Notes under the pieces: generated by a model | Database searches by the model: none | What the model was told of the DNA's origin: nothing | What the model saw: the letters and a program-made list of their open reading frames with translations, nothing else | In this document: positions 33,693 to 42,194 of the stretch, piece after piece | How the letters are laid out: each line of letters opens with the position of its first letter | Numbering within the stretch: the first letter of the stretch is position 1 | Program-made: the position numbers and the translations under genes | Assembly: GCA_039587475.1 (NCBI GenBank) | Contig: JBDHIK010000009.1 | Span: forward strand, 1 to 64,000 | Origin: N074bin45 sp039587475 | GTDB taxonomy: Bacteria > Gemmatimonadota > Gemmatimonadetes > Gemmatimonadales > GWC2-71-9 | Direction of reading: 5' to 3' | DNA: 64,000 nt

Positions 33693-36107
33693 ATGGACAC
33701 CTCCCAGACCATTTCTCAGGACGCCTACGCTCCAGAAGCGCTCGAGGCCAAGTGGCAGGCCCGTTGGTCGGAACATCGGACCAACGAGGTGGACCTCGAC
33801 CATCCGGAACGACCGTTCTTCAATCTCATGATGTTTCCGTACCCGTCCGCGGAAGGGCTCCACGTGGGCAACATGTTCGCCTTCACCGGAGTGGACGTCT
33901 ACGGACGGTTCAAGCGGCTGCAGGGGTACGATGTCTTCGAGCCCATCGGGTACGACGCCTTCGGGATCCATAGCGAGAATTTCGCCATCAAGATGGGGGT
34001 ACACCCAGGGGACCTGATCCCCCGGAACATCGAGAATTTCCGGCGCCAACTCCGGCGGATGGGTGGCATGTTCGACTGGCGGCAGGAAGTCGCCACCACG
34101 GATCCCCGCTACTACAAATGGACCCAGTGGCTGTTTCTGCAGCTGTTCAAGGCGGGAAAGGCCTACAAGAAGCTCGGGAGTGTCAACTGGTGTCCTGAGT
34201 GCAAGACCGTGCTGGCCAATGAGCAGGTCATCGGCGGTTATTGCGAGCGGCATCCCGAGACCAAGGTCGAACAACGTACCTTGAAGCAATGGTACTTCCG
34301 CATCACCGACTACGCGGAACGATTGCTGTCCCATCTGGACGACAAGACCCTCATGGATTGGTCGGACAGTACGACCACGGCGCAGCGAAACTGGATTGGC
34401 CGCTCCGAAGGCGCCGAGATCGAGTTTCCCACAGAGGCCGGCCAGCCGATTCGCGTGTTCACCACCAGGCCCGATACGATCTTCGGGGCCACGTTCATGG
34501 TGCTGGCGCCGGAACACCCCCTCGTGGAGCGTCTCACCACGGAGGCACAGGGCCCTGCGGTTCGGGCCTATGTCGAGGACGCCGCTGCCCAGGATCTGGT
34601 GTCACGGCGAATCGGGGACCGGGAGAAGACAGGGGTGTTCACGGGTGGCTACGCCCGTAATCCGGCCACCGCGGAGAACATTCCGGTGTGGATCGCGGAC
34701 TACGTCCTGATGGACTACGGTACCGGGGCCATCATGGCCGTTCCGGCCCATGACGAGCGGGATCTGGAGTTCGCCGAGCGATTCGGGCTGGAGGTGGTTC
34801 GCGTCATCGACGAGGATGGCACCCTGATGGCTTCCGACCACCTCGATGGACTCCATGAGTCCGAGGCCATCCCTGCCATCATCGCCTGGCTCGAAGCAGA
34901 GGGCGCCGGCGCCGGCATGGTGCAGTACCGCCTCTACGACTGGTGTATCTCCCGGCAACGATACTGGGGCCCGCCGATCCCCATGGTCGAGTGTGACGCC
35001 TGCGGGTCCGTGCCGGTGCCGGAGGAAGACCTTCCGGTCTTGTTGCCACCGCTGGAGGACTTCCGCCCCGATGATAGCGGCGTGTCACCGCTGGCTCGGA
35101 ACGAAGCGTGGTATTTCGTGGACTGTCCGCAATGCGGGGCCCAGGCCCGGCGCGATACCGACGTCTCGGACACGTTCCTCGACTCGGGCTGGTACTACCT
35201 GCGCTACCCGAGTGCCGAGTTCGATGACCGGCCTTTCGACGCGGAGCGGACCCGCACCTGGTGTCCGGTCACGAACTACATCGGCGGTAACGAACACGCC
35301 GTCCTGCATCTCCTCTATTCGCGTTTTCTGGCCATGGTGCTCCACGACCTTGGCCACGTCGAATTCGAGGAACCGTTCCGAACGTTCCGGGCCCACGGCA
35401 TGATCGTGAAGGACGGCGCCAAGATGTCGAAGTCGCGCGGCAACATCGTCGTGCCCGACGAGTACATCGGCAAGTGGGGAGCCGACACGTTCCGACTCTA
35501 TCTGATGTTCCTTGGCCCCTTTCAGGAAGGTGGCGACTTCCGTGACGAGGGCATCAGCGGGCCGCGACGCTTCCTCGATCGGGTCTGGAAGCTGGTCTCG
35601 GAGATCGTCGCTCAGGGCGCCGATGCCGAGTCGGCCATACCGGAGACGGTGATGGTCAAGTGGCACCAGACCAAGTCACAGGTGAGCCACGATATCGAAG
35701 GCCTCAAGTACAACACCGCCATTGCGGCCCTCATGGAACTGCTGAACGTGCTCCGCGACCAGGGCGTCGCCGATCGCCGCATCGTGGCCGACCTCGTGGT
35801 CATGATGGCGCCGTTCTGCCCACACTTTGCCGAGGAGTGCTGGGAACGCCTGGGGAACGCCAGCTCGGTCTTCGAGGCACCCTGGCCTTCCTGGGACGAC
35901 AGCCTCCTGGTGGAATCCCGCATGGAGATCGTCATCCAGGTGAACGGCAAGACGCGCTCCCGCGTCACCGTGCCCCGGGACGCTGTGGAATCGACGGTCA
36001 TCGAGGCCGCCATGGCCGATCCGGCCGCCGCTCGCTTCACCGAGGGCAAGACGGTGCGGAAGCGGATCTATGTGCCCGGGCGGCTGGTCAATTTCGTGGT
36101 CGCCTGA
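33693..36107 (+). CDS. leuS: Leucyl-tRNA synthetase
   Basis: 804 residues, class I synthetase that charges tRNA-Leu. Class motifs: HIGH as HVGN (57-60) after FPYPSAEGL, and KMSKS at 577-581. The CP1 editing domain that removes mischarged amino acids shows TTRPDTIFGATF and GTGAIMAVPAHDERD. Zinc-binding CxxC pairs are present (CPEC, CDAC, CPQC). The anticodon-binding and C-terminal domains are complete; the length is normal for bacterial enzymes. It stands alone between divergent genes and a small hairpin just past its end. Confidence 0.98.
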   Translation: MDTSQTISQDAYAPEALEAKWQARWSEHRTNEVDLDHPERPFFNLMMFPYPSAEGLHVGNMFAFTGVDVYGRFKRLQGYDVFEPIGYDAFGIHSENFAIKMGVHPGDLIPRNIENFRRQLRRMGGMFDWRQEVATTDPRYYKWTQWLFLQLFKAGKAYKKLGSVNWCPECKTVLANEQVIGGYCERHPETKVEQRTLKQWYFRITDYAERLLSHLDDKTLMDWSDSTTTAQRNWIGRSEGAEIEFPTEAGQPIRVFTTRPDTIFGATFMVLAPEHPLVERLTTEAQGPAVRAYVEDAAAQDLVSRRIGDREKTGVFTGGYARNPATAENIPVWIADYVLMDYGTGAIMAVPAHDERDLEFAERFGLEVVRVIDEDGTLMASDHLDGLHESEAIPAIIAWLEAEGAGAGMVQYRLYDWCISRQRYWGPPIPMVECDACGSVPVPEEDLPVLLPPLEDFRPDDSGVSPLARNEAWYFVDCPQCGAQARRDTDVSDTFLDSGWYYLRYPSAEFDDRPFDAERTRTWCPVTNYIGGNEHAVLHLLYSRFLAMVLHDLGHVEFEEPFRTFRAHGMIVKDGAKMSKSRGNIVVPDEYIGKWGADTFRLYLMFLGPFQEGGDFRDEGISGPRRFLDRVWKLVSEIVAQGADAESAIPETVMVKWHQTKSQVSHDIEGLKYNTAIAALMELLNVLRDQGVADRRIVADLVVMMAPFCPHFAEECWERLGNASSVFEAPWPSWDDSLLVESRMEIVIQVNGKTRSRVTVPRDAVESTVIEAAMADPAAARFTEGKTVRKRIYVPGRLVNFVVA

Positions 36108-36113
36108 TCGACT

Positions 36114-36127
36114 CCGGCGCGAGCCGG
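36114..36127 (+). terminator. Short GC hairpin after leuS
   Basis: CCGGC (36114-36118), GCGA tetraloop, GCCGG (36123-36127), beginning 6 bases after the stop. It is short and lacks a U-run, so it is only a weak terminator candidate. Confidence 0.25.
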
Positions 36128-36280
36128 CCGGCAGAGCCGTGATCCGACTATCTAACTGGTTGTGATGTATGATGTTACCCGGTTGACAGCCAGTAGGGCC
36201 TCGACTGGGTCTCGCCGCCGATGATGGCCCGCCCCGGGATTGCGACCGCCGGGGGGGGTTGGGCATCATTTAATGCAGCC

Positions 36281-36835
36281 ATGACAAGGGTACTTGCGTT
36301 GGAGAGCTTTCCGTTGGCAAATGCCGACGCCGTCGTGAACCGGGCCCGTGCCGGGGACCCGGAGGCCATCGAGCAGATCTTCGAGGCCTTCCAGGTTCCG
36401 GTCTACAATTTGGCCCGGCGCATTTGCCGTACGGTGGAGGATGCGGAGGACGTCCTTCAGGACACGTTCCTGGAGGTGGCCAAGAGCATCCGCCGCTACC
36501 GCGGCGACGGCAGCCTGTGGGCCTGGATCCGCACCATTGCCAGCAGCAAGGCCCTCATGCGGCTACGTCGCAACAAGTACCGGGATGCGGACGAGCTGCA
36601 CGACGAGTTCATGCCCAGCAGGCGAGACGAAGGGCACCTTCGCATGGACCTCGAGGCGGCATTGGAACGGTTGCCGGAGATGTCCCGTGCCGTCGTCTGG
36701 TTGCACGACGTCGAAGGGTACACCCATAGCGAGATCGGCGAGATGATGGGGAAGTCCGTGAGCTTCTCCAAGTCGCAACTGGCCCGGGCCCATGCCCGTC
36801 TTCGCCGCTGGCTTGGAGAGGAGGTTCCGGCATGA
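36281..36835 (+). CDS. ECF-type RNA polymerase sigma factor (second)
   Basis: 184 residues. Region 2 about 25-85 (RRICRTVEDAEDVLQDTFLEV, GSLWAWIRTIA) and region 4 about 115-175 (LPEMSRAVVWLHDVEGYTHSEI, SKSQLARAHARLRRW). ATG 36281 is preferred; an upstream ATG at 36221 adds 20 residues with no sigma-like content. Its stop overlaps the anti-sigma ATG as ATGA. The upstream 170 bases contain TATGAT (36168) and TTGACA (36183) but not correctly paired, so the promoter is unassigned. Confidence 0.92.
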   Translation: MTRVLALESFPLANADAVVNRARAGDPEAIEQIFEAFQVPVYNLARRICRTVEDAEDVLQDTFLEVAKSIRRYRGDGSLWAWIRTIASSKALMRLRRNKYRDADELHDEFMPSRRDEGHLRMDLEAALERLPEMSRAVVWLHDVEGYTHSEIGEMMGKSVSFSKSQLARAHARLRRWLGEEVPA

Positions 36836-37431
36836 CGCACCTGACCATGGAACAACTGCTCTCCGCCCGAGATCCGGTATCTTCGCCGGGAACCCAGCAG
36901 GCCAATGGGCACCTCGAGTCATGCGCCGCGTGCCGGGCAGAACTCGACCGATTGCACCAGCGTACGGCCCAGCTGAAGGCGTTGCCGATGCTGAGGCCTC
37001 CCCGGAACCGCTGGCCCCAGGTGCGCGCCCAGCTGGTGGCGCGGCGCCGGACGCGCCGCATGACGGTGAGCGGGATCGGCGGTTTCGCACTCGCGGCCTC
37101 CGTGGCGCTCTTCTATCTGGCAGGGAGTTGGACGCCCTCGGTCGGAGAGGCCGAAGCTCAGGAGGCGATCGCTACCGCAATAGCGCAGTCGCAGGTGCTG
37201 GAAAACGCACTCGGCCAGTACCGACCGGAGCATCGGGTGACCGACGGTCGAACGGCGCTCGTGATTTCCGGACTCGAGACGGAAATCGCCGAAGTGGATC
37301 GGCGACTGCAATTGGCAGAGATGCGACAGCGCCAGGACGATGCGGTCCTCCGACTGTGGCGGCAACGGGTCGGATTGATGGACGCGCTGGTGAGTGTGCA
37401 TCTCACAAGAGCAACCAACGCGGGACTGTGA
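36832..37431 (+). CDS. Zinc-binding anti-sigma factor, membrane-anchored
   Basis: 199 residues. The N-terminal ZAS domain carries His27-x3-Cys31-x2-Cys34 (HLESCAAC), which binds zinc and holds the sigma factor. One TM helix lies at about 76-99, followed by a periplasmic helical region with coiled-coil character (EIAEVDRRLQLAEMRQRQ). Oxidative or periplasmic signals could release the sigma factor. It is coupled by ATGA to the sigma gene and separated by 1 base from the PDZ gene. Confidence 0.85.
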   Translation: MTHLTMEQLLSARDPVSSPGTQQANGHLESCAACRAELDRLHQRTAQLKALPMLRPPRNRWPQVRAQLVARRRTRRMTVSGIGGFALAASVALFYLAGSWTPSVGEAEAQEAIATAIAQSQVLENALGQYRPEHRVTDGRTALVISGLETEIAEVDRRLQLAEMRQRQDDAVLRLWRQRVGLMDALVSVHLTRATNAGL

Positions 37432-37432
37432 C

Positions 37433-38305
37433 GTGAGAACCCTCTTTGTGACGACAGCGTTCCTGGCCACCGCGGCCGGTTTCGTGACCCCGGGCTTCGG
37501 ACAGGCGCGGGAGAGGGTCAAGGTGCAAGTCCGGGTCGACTCGGTCAATCCGCTGATGACCGGGTTCGTGACCTTGCGCAGGGCCCATCTCGGTTTGACG
37601 GTGAATCTGCGCGCCGGCGAAACCGACCAGTACGGAGCGCTCATCAACTCCGTCTCGCCCAACGGCCCGGCCGACAAGGCGGGGATTCGGAGCGGCGATG
37701 TCGTCGTCTCCATCGACGGGGAGTCGCTTCTCGACCGTGATGAGGGGGTCGTGGTGGAAGAAGGCTCCTCTGCTCCGGGGCTGACCTTGATCGCCCTGGC
37801 AGCGCGCCTGGAGCCTGAAGATACGGTCCCGGTCATCCTGCGGAGAGACGGCAGCCGCCTCCAGGTCTCCGTGGTCACGGAGTCCTGGCCGTCGCTCGTT
37901 CGCGAATGGCGGAGTGCCGACGGTGAGTTGGGTGTAGAGTTTGGTGCTGATTCCCTGGTCGTCGATGTCCTGCGATCAGGGCCCCGGGTTCGGACCAGAT
38001 TTCTGGCGCCCTCCCAGAACATGTTCTTCTCCGGTGCGCTGTTCGACCTCGAGCTGGCGCCGATGAACCCGGACCTGGGCCGTTATTTCGGCACCTCGGA
38101 GGGCGTGCTCGTCATCCGTGTTCCCGAGAGCTCAGGGCTACGGTTGCAGGGCGGCGATGTCGTGCTGGCCGTAGACGGGCGGCCGTCCACCAGTCCTGTC
38201 CACCTCCATCGTATTCTGCGTAGTTACGAAAGCGAGGAGACGTTCCGTCTGACCATCATGCGCAACCAGAAACGCCAGACGGTCGAAGGCACGCTGAAAC
38301 CGTAG
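37433..38305 (+). CDS. Exported protein with two PDZ domains
   Basis: 290 residues. Signal peptide 1-23 (GFG-Q). PDZ 1 spans about 45-145 (GALINSVSPNGPADKAGIRSG) and PDZ 2 about 215-288 (LQGGDVVLAVDGRPST). No protease domain is present, so it probably binds periplasmic peptides or C-termini and may present them to a protease or to the anti-sigma factor encoded just upstream. GTG 37433, 1 base after the anti-sigma stop, gives the complete signal peptide. The RseB-like role is inferred only from position. Confidence 0.82.
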   Translation: MRTLFVTTAFLATAAGFVTPGFGQARERVKVQVRVDSVNPLMTGFVTLRRAHLGLTVNLRAGETDQYGALINSVSPNGPADKAGIRSGDVVVSIDGESLLDRDEGVVVEEGSSAPGLTLIALAARLEPEDTVPVILRRDGSRLQVSVVTESWPSLVREWRSADGELGVEFGADSLVVDVLRSGPRVRTRFLAPSQNMFFSGALFDLELAPMNPDLGRYFGTSEGVLVIRVPESSGLRLQGGDVVLAVDGRPSTSPVHLHRILRSYESEETFRLTIMRNQKRQTVEGTLKP

Positions 38306-38355
38306 TCCGGTCTTCCATCCGGTCCCCGCCTCCGTTCGACCCCCTCGCACATCCG

Positions 38356-39252
38356 GTGTCTACGGATACCTTCAATGCGGCAAGCACTCACACGACTGGA
38401 ATGGGTATGTCCGAGGACGGGAACATGCTGGCCCGGGACGTTCAGGCCATGTTGGCTCTGCAGGTCGACACGGCCGCGGCCGAGGCCACAGATCTCCAGG
38501 TGCCGGCAGCGGAGCGTGTCCACAACACCCGCAAACGGATCAAACGCATCCGTGCGATGCTGCGTCTCATGCGGGTGGCGATGGAGGAGGAGGACTACCG
38601 GCGCCATATGGAATGGTTTGGCGAGCGAGGACGCCTGCTGTCGGCGGCCCGGGACGCCGATGTGCTGGTGACCACCCACTCCAGGCTGCGCAGCCTGGAA
38701 AAGCAACCACCGGCGCCCGACGACGATGTGGTGCTCGAGGCTCTGGTCCGTTCGCGTGAGTCAACGTATCGGGCGGCGCCTCCGGAGGAGCTGCTGGACC
38801 AGGTCGGTCGGGACCTGCGCGCCCAGGCGGCCGAATGGCAGACGACCCCGCTCGACATGGCAGCAACCCCTCCGGCTGGCAAGGTGTTGGCGGGCAGCGT
38901 GAAGCGGTACAAGAGAGCGCTTCGCCGGGCGGAACGCTCGCCAGCCGGAGGGCGTTTTCACTCCCTCAGAAAACGGGTAAAGGACATCACCTACCAGATG
39001 GACTTCATCAGCACCTGGGCGCCTGAGGGGAATGGCCGCCTCCGACGACGAGCCGCGCGGCTGGGGCACGTGCTGGGATGGGGCCATGATGTTCAGGTCT
39101 ACAGCGACCGGCTGCAGAACCTCGAGGAGGTGCCCAAGTCGCTCCGCAAGACCTGGCGCAAGGTGGCACACAGAGAACGGCGCCGCGTCCGGGAGCGGGC
39201 GCTTCGCCGCAGTCGGCGGTTCCTGGGGTTGGCCTCTCGAAGACTCGGCTAG
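38356..39252 (+). CDS. CHAD-domain protein
   Basis: 298 residues. The CHAD helical bundle is marked by VHNTRKRIKRIRAMLRLMR near 55 and a matching second copy HSLRKRVKDITYQMDFI near 200, giving two basic histidine/lysine/arginine faces. CHAD proteins bind polyphosphate through these residues. No CYTH triphosphatase domain is fused and no ppk gene is nearby. GTG 38356 is used; ATG 38401 or 38407 is equally possible and would trim a low-complexity N-terminus. The C-terminal 30 residues are arginine-rich. Confidence 0.87.
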   Translation: MSTDTFNAASTHTTGMGMSEDGNMLARDVQAMLALQVDTAAAEATDLQVPAAERVHNTRKRIKRIRAMLRLMRVAMEEEDYRRHMEWFGERGRLLSAARDADVLVTTHSRLRSLEKQPPAPDDDVVLEALVRSRESTYRAAPPEELLDQVGRDLRAQAAEWQTTPLDMAATPPAGKVLAGSVKRYKRALRRAERSPAGGRFHSLRKRVKDITYQMDFISTWAPEGNGRLRRRAARLGHVLGWGHDVQVYSDRLQNLEEVPKSLRKTWRKVAHRERRRVRERALRRSRRFLGLASRRLG

Positions 39253-39255
39253 CGG

Positions 39256-39507
39256 TCAGGCGGTGGGGAGCCCGTCGTCACCCTCGAAGAGATACCGCTC
39301 CATGCTGGCGAAGAGGAATTCCTTGGCCTTCGGATCCTGGACGTTCAGGGCATAGTGATTGATGAGGGCCTGCTGGTGCTGCAGCCACTGGCTCCAGCAC
39401 TCCGCGCAGATGGTATCGAAGGCACGCTGACCGATGTCGTTGCCAAATGGCCGAAAGGCCATTTGGCTCCCCTCCGTGCCACACCGTACACATTGAATGG
39501 TCGACAT
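39256..39507 (-). CDS. YggX-like Fe(II)-trafficking protein with added cysteine pairs
   Basis: 83 residues. The body matches YggX: FGNDIGQRAFDTI aligns with PGELGKRIYNEI, WSQWLQHQQALINHYALN with WAQWQHKQTMLINEKKLN, and ERYLFEG closes the core. YggX protects Fe-S clusters and helps iron handling in the cytosol. Unlike E. coli YggX, this protein has CxxC at 6-9 and again at 34-37, four cysteines that could form a zinc or iron ribbon. It lies 3 bases from the convergent CHAD gene and next to a small membrane protein. Confidence 0.85.
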   Translation of the reverse strand: MSTIQCVRCGTEGSQMAFRPFGNDIGQRAFDTICAECWSQWLQHQQALINHYALNVQDPKAKEFLFASMERYLFEGDDGLPTA

Positions 39508-39547
39508 GGCGGGAACATAGCGGTGTGACCGGCCCTATCGAAACCCG

Positions 39548-39817
39548 CTAGACTTCGCCCTGCTTGAGGGCACGCACCCCGCTCGCCGTCCCCATTCCGG
39601 CCCCAATACCGAAAATGACTGCCGTGGTGGCCGTGATGATCGGGAGGATAGCCAGCGGCCACGCGACAGCTGCCGCTAGCAGACCCACCGTCATCGGGGC
39701 CAGCGGAGAGTAGATCGCATCGACGAAGCGCAGGCGGCGCCGGACGAAGGTCTTGGCGATGATGAAGCCGACGAGCCCCGCGGATGCGAGGAGCATCAGG
39801 CTGATGGCGAAGGACAT
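39548..39817 (-). CDS. Small membrane protein, unknown function
   Basis: 89 residues with an N-terminal hydrophobic helix (about 3-22), a basic segment (VRRRLRF) and a second hydrophobic region (about 38-80) that may form two helices, the last rich in glycine (FGIGAGMGTASG). Family not recognised. It sits between the KAS III gene and the YggX-like gene on the same strand. GGAGAC precedes the ATG at suitable distance, supporting translation. Confidence 0.65.
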   Translation of the reverse strand: MSFAISLMLLASAGLVGFIIAKTFVRRRLRFVDAIYSPLAPMTVGLLAAAVAWPLAILPIITATTAVIFGIGAGMGTASGVRALKQGEV

Positions 39818-39895
39818 AGTGTCTCCTGGCTGCTCGTTTGTGTGTTCCAGTACGGAACGTCCTGGTGGAAAGATTCAGCCTTGGTCCCGGCCCCG

Positions 39896-40891
39896 TTACC
39901 AGCGGATAACCGCCGAGCCCCACAGGAACCCCGACCCGAATGCGGTCAGGACGATGATGTCGCCCGTAGAGATTCGATTGGCGCGGACGCATTCGTCCAG
40001 GGCGATGGGAATGGTGGCGGCCGTGGTGTTTCCGAAGCGCTGGATGTTGTTGAAGATCTGGTCGTCGCGCAGGCCCAGCCTGCGCTGCACCATGTCGGAG
40101 ATCCTCAGGTTGGCCTGGTGGGGGATGACCAGTCGAACGTCCTCCAGCGCGAGCCCGGCCATCTTGAGGGCCGCCAGGGCCGATTCCGGCATGGCCGCCA
40201 CAGCATGGCGAAAGACCTCCTTCCCGTTCATGCACAGGTAGTGCGCCCCACGATCGATATCGTCATGGCCGATCCGTGGGTGGGCCTTGGACGAAGGGCT
40301 CTCGACCCAGAGTTCCCGTGCCTGACTGCCATCCGAGTGCAGATCGAACGCCAGGATGCCGCGGGTTTCGGACGGGTCCAACTGGAGCACGGCCGCGCCG
40401 GCGCCATCGGCAAAGATGACGGCCGTGTCCCGGCCTTCCGTGCTGACCTGCATACCGGTTGACTGGATTTCCTGTCCCACCACCAGAACCCGTTGGTAGT
40501 TCCCAGCCCGGATCCAGGCGTCCGCAACCGACAAGCCGTAGATGAAGCCGCTGCACTGGGTCCGGACGTCGATGGCGGGGATGGGCCCTGCCTGCAGCGC
40601 ATCCTGGAGCAGCGTGCCGTTGCCGGGACAGAAATGGTCAGGGGTGCTGGTGGCGAAGACGATGGCGTCGATGTCGGTCGGCGCCATACCCGCTGCGCTC
40701 AGAGCCTGCTCGGCGGCACCAAGAGCGAGTTCAACCCCGCTTTGCCCATCGCTGACCCAGCGCCGTTCCTCGATGCCGGTGCGTGTCCGGATCCACTCGT
40801 CGGACGTGTCCATGAGGGCCGCCAGGTCATCATTGGTGACGACGCGGTCGGGGACGCAGTAGCCGGTCCCGGCGAAGTAGGATGTGGGCAT
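39896..40891 (-). CDS. 3-oxoacyl-ACP synthase III-type ketoacyl synthase
   Basis: 331 residues. The catalytic triad of KAS III is visible: Cys113 (TQCSGFIYGL), His in IPHQANLRI and Asn in FGNTTAATIP. The N-terminal SDEWIRTRTGIEERR and the C-terminal GDIIVLTAFGSGFLWG are classic FabH. It condenses an acyl-CoA with malonyl-ACP to start fatty-acid synthesis. ATG 40891 is chosen because family similarity starts there (PTSYFAGTGYCVPDRVV). No other fab gene is in the window, so a dedicated role in another lipid or ketone pathway remains possible. Confidence 0.9.
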   Translation of the reverse strand: MPTSYFAGTGYCVPDRVVTNDDLAALMDTSDEWIRTRTGIEERRWVSDGQSGVELALGAAEQALSAAGMAPTDIDAIVFATSTPDHFCPGNGTLLQDALQAGPIPAIDVRTQCSGFIYGLSVADAWIRAGNYQRVLVVGQEIQSTGMQVSTEGRDTAVIFADGAGAAVLQLDPSETRGILAFDLHSDGSQARELWVESPSSKAHPRIGHDDIDRGAHYLCMNGKEVFRHAVAAMPESALAALKMAGLALEDVRLVIPHQANLRISDMVQRRLGLRDDQIFNNIQRFGNTTAATIPIALDECVRANRISTGDIIVLTAFGSGFLWGSAVIRW

Positions 40892-40959
40892 CGATGATCC
40901 GGTTGTGGTTCCGCCTATCATGGCGGACCACCGGCGGGGCGGCAAGGGACCGTGACGGC

Positions 40960-42174
40960 CTACTCGAAGCGCAGCGCCTCGATGGGATCGAGGAGGGCCG
41001 CGCGCCGTGCCGGCCACAATCCGAAGAACACACCGATGGCGCCGCTGAAGCCGAAAGCCAGGAGGGCCGCTCCGGGGGACACCATCGTGTTCCAGCCCGC
41101 GAAGTACGACAGCGCGATCGCGCCGCCGCCGCCGAGCACGATGCCGATGGAACCGCCCAGAAGACAGAGGGTCAGGGCCTCCACCAGGAACTGCGTGAGA
41201 ATGGCGACTCGGGTCGCTCCGAGGGCCTTCCGGATGCCGATCTCCCGAGTGCGTTCCGTGACGGACACCAGCATGATGTTCATGATGCCGATGCCGCCGA
41301 CCAGAAGGCTCACACCGGCGATGCTGGCGAGCAGATAGGTGAACACCTGCGTGGCTTCCTGCCTGGTGGCCAGGATCTCCTGTCGGCCACGAATGCGGAA
41401 GTCGTTCTCTCCACCTGGAGGGATCTTGTGCTCACGGCGCATGATGCGTTCGATGTCGACCATGCCCTGCTCCAGCGGCACGCCCTCGGCGACCTCCACA
41501 CTGATGGATCGCAGGCGGTCGCTGCCGAATACCCGGTGCTGGGCTGTCTGTATCGGAATGACGACCTGTTCGTCGGGATTGGACCACGAGCCCTCGGAGC
41601 CCCGCTCGGCGAAGACGCCAACGATCTCGAAAGGAATGCCCCGGATGCTGATCGTCTGACCGATCAACGCCCGTGGATTGGAGCCGAGCATCGTCGGGAG
41701 GGCATGGCCCAGGACGGCGATCCGCTTCCGGGCCTCGTCGTCTCCCAGCGTGAACATGCGTCCGTGGGCGATCTGGAAGTTGCGGACCTCGGGGAAGTTG
41801 GGGGTCGTTCCCGTGATGTCGACGTTGACGTTCTTACCGCCCAACTTCACCTGCATCGAGCTACGGATTTCGGGGACCACCGCGCTGAGTTGGGTGGCGC
41901 CGGCGCGGAGAGCCTCTGCGTCGCGCGTCCGCAGGCTCACCCGGTTACCGGACGCAACGCCGTGCCGAAACGACTGGCCGGCATACACCGTGAGTAACCG
42001 GGCGCCCATGGTCTCGATCTGTTCCTCGATGGCGCGCTGCGCCCCGGATCCCAGGGCCACCATGGTAATCACGGCGGCCACGCCGATGATGATGCCCAGC
42101 ATGGTGAGAAACGACCTGAGGAGATTGGCCCTGATGGCCCGAAGCGCGACTGCGATGATTTCACCAAACAGCAT
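40960..42174 (-). CDS. MacB/LolC-type ABC transporter permease
   Basis: 404 residues. TM1 (about 18-42) is followed by a periplasmic MacB core domain (45-270) and an FtsX domain with three TM helices at about 282-400 (GVSLLVGGIGIMNIMLVSV, then ERTREIGIRKALGATR). This is the type VII (MacB) layout without a fused ATPase; the ATPase is a separate gene at 43586. Together with the adaptor at 42195 it should form a mechanotransmission efflux pump using an outer-membrane channel encoded elsewhere. Substrate unknown. Confidence 0.92.
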   Translation of the reverse strand: MLFGEIIAVALRAIRANLLRSFLTMLGIIIGVAAVITMVALGSGAQRAIEEQIETMGARLLTVYAGQSFRHGVASGNRVSLRTRDAEALRAGATQLSAVVPEIRSSMQVKLGGKNVNVDITGTTPNFPEVRNFQIAHGRMFTLGDDEARKRIAVLGHALPTMLGSNPRALIGQTISIRGIPFEIVGVFAERGSEGSWSNPDEQVVIPIQTAQHRVFGSDRLRSISVEVAEGVPLEQGMVDIERIMRREHKIPPGGENDFRIRGRQEILATRQEATQVFTYLLASIAGVSLLVGGIGIMNIMLVSVTERTREIGIRKALGATRVAILTQFLVEALTLCLLGGSIGIVLGGGGAIALSYFAGWNTMVSPGAALLAFGFSGAIGVFFGLWPARRAALLDPIEALRFE

Positions 42175-42194
42175 GTGTGGTCCTCCCTGCGGCC

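Noticed and set aside
36183..36188. TTGACA upstream of the second sigma gene
   Set aside because: The 17-base-spaced hexamer is TGGGTC; not a -10.
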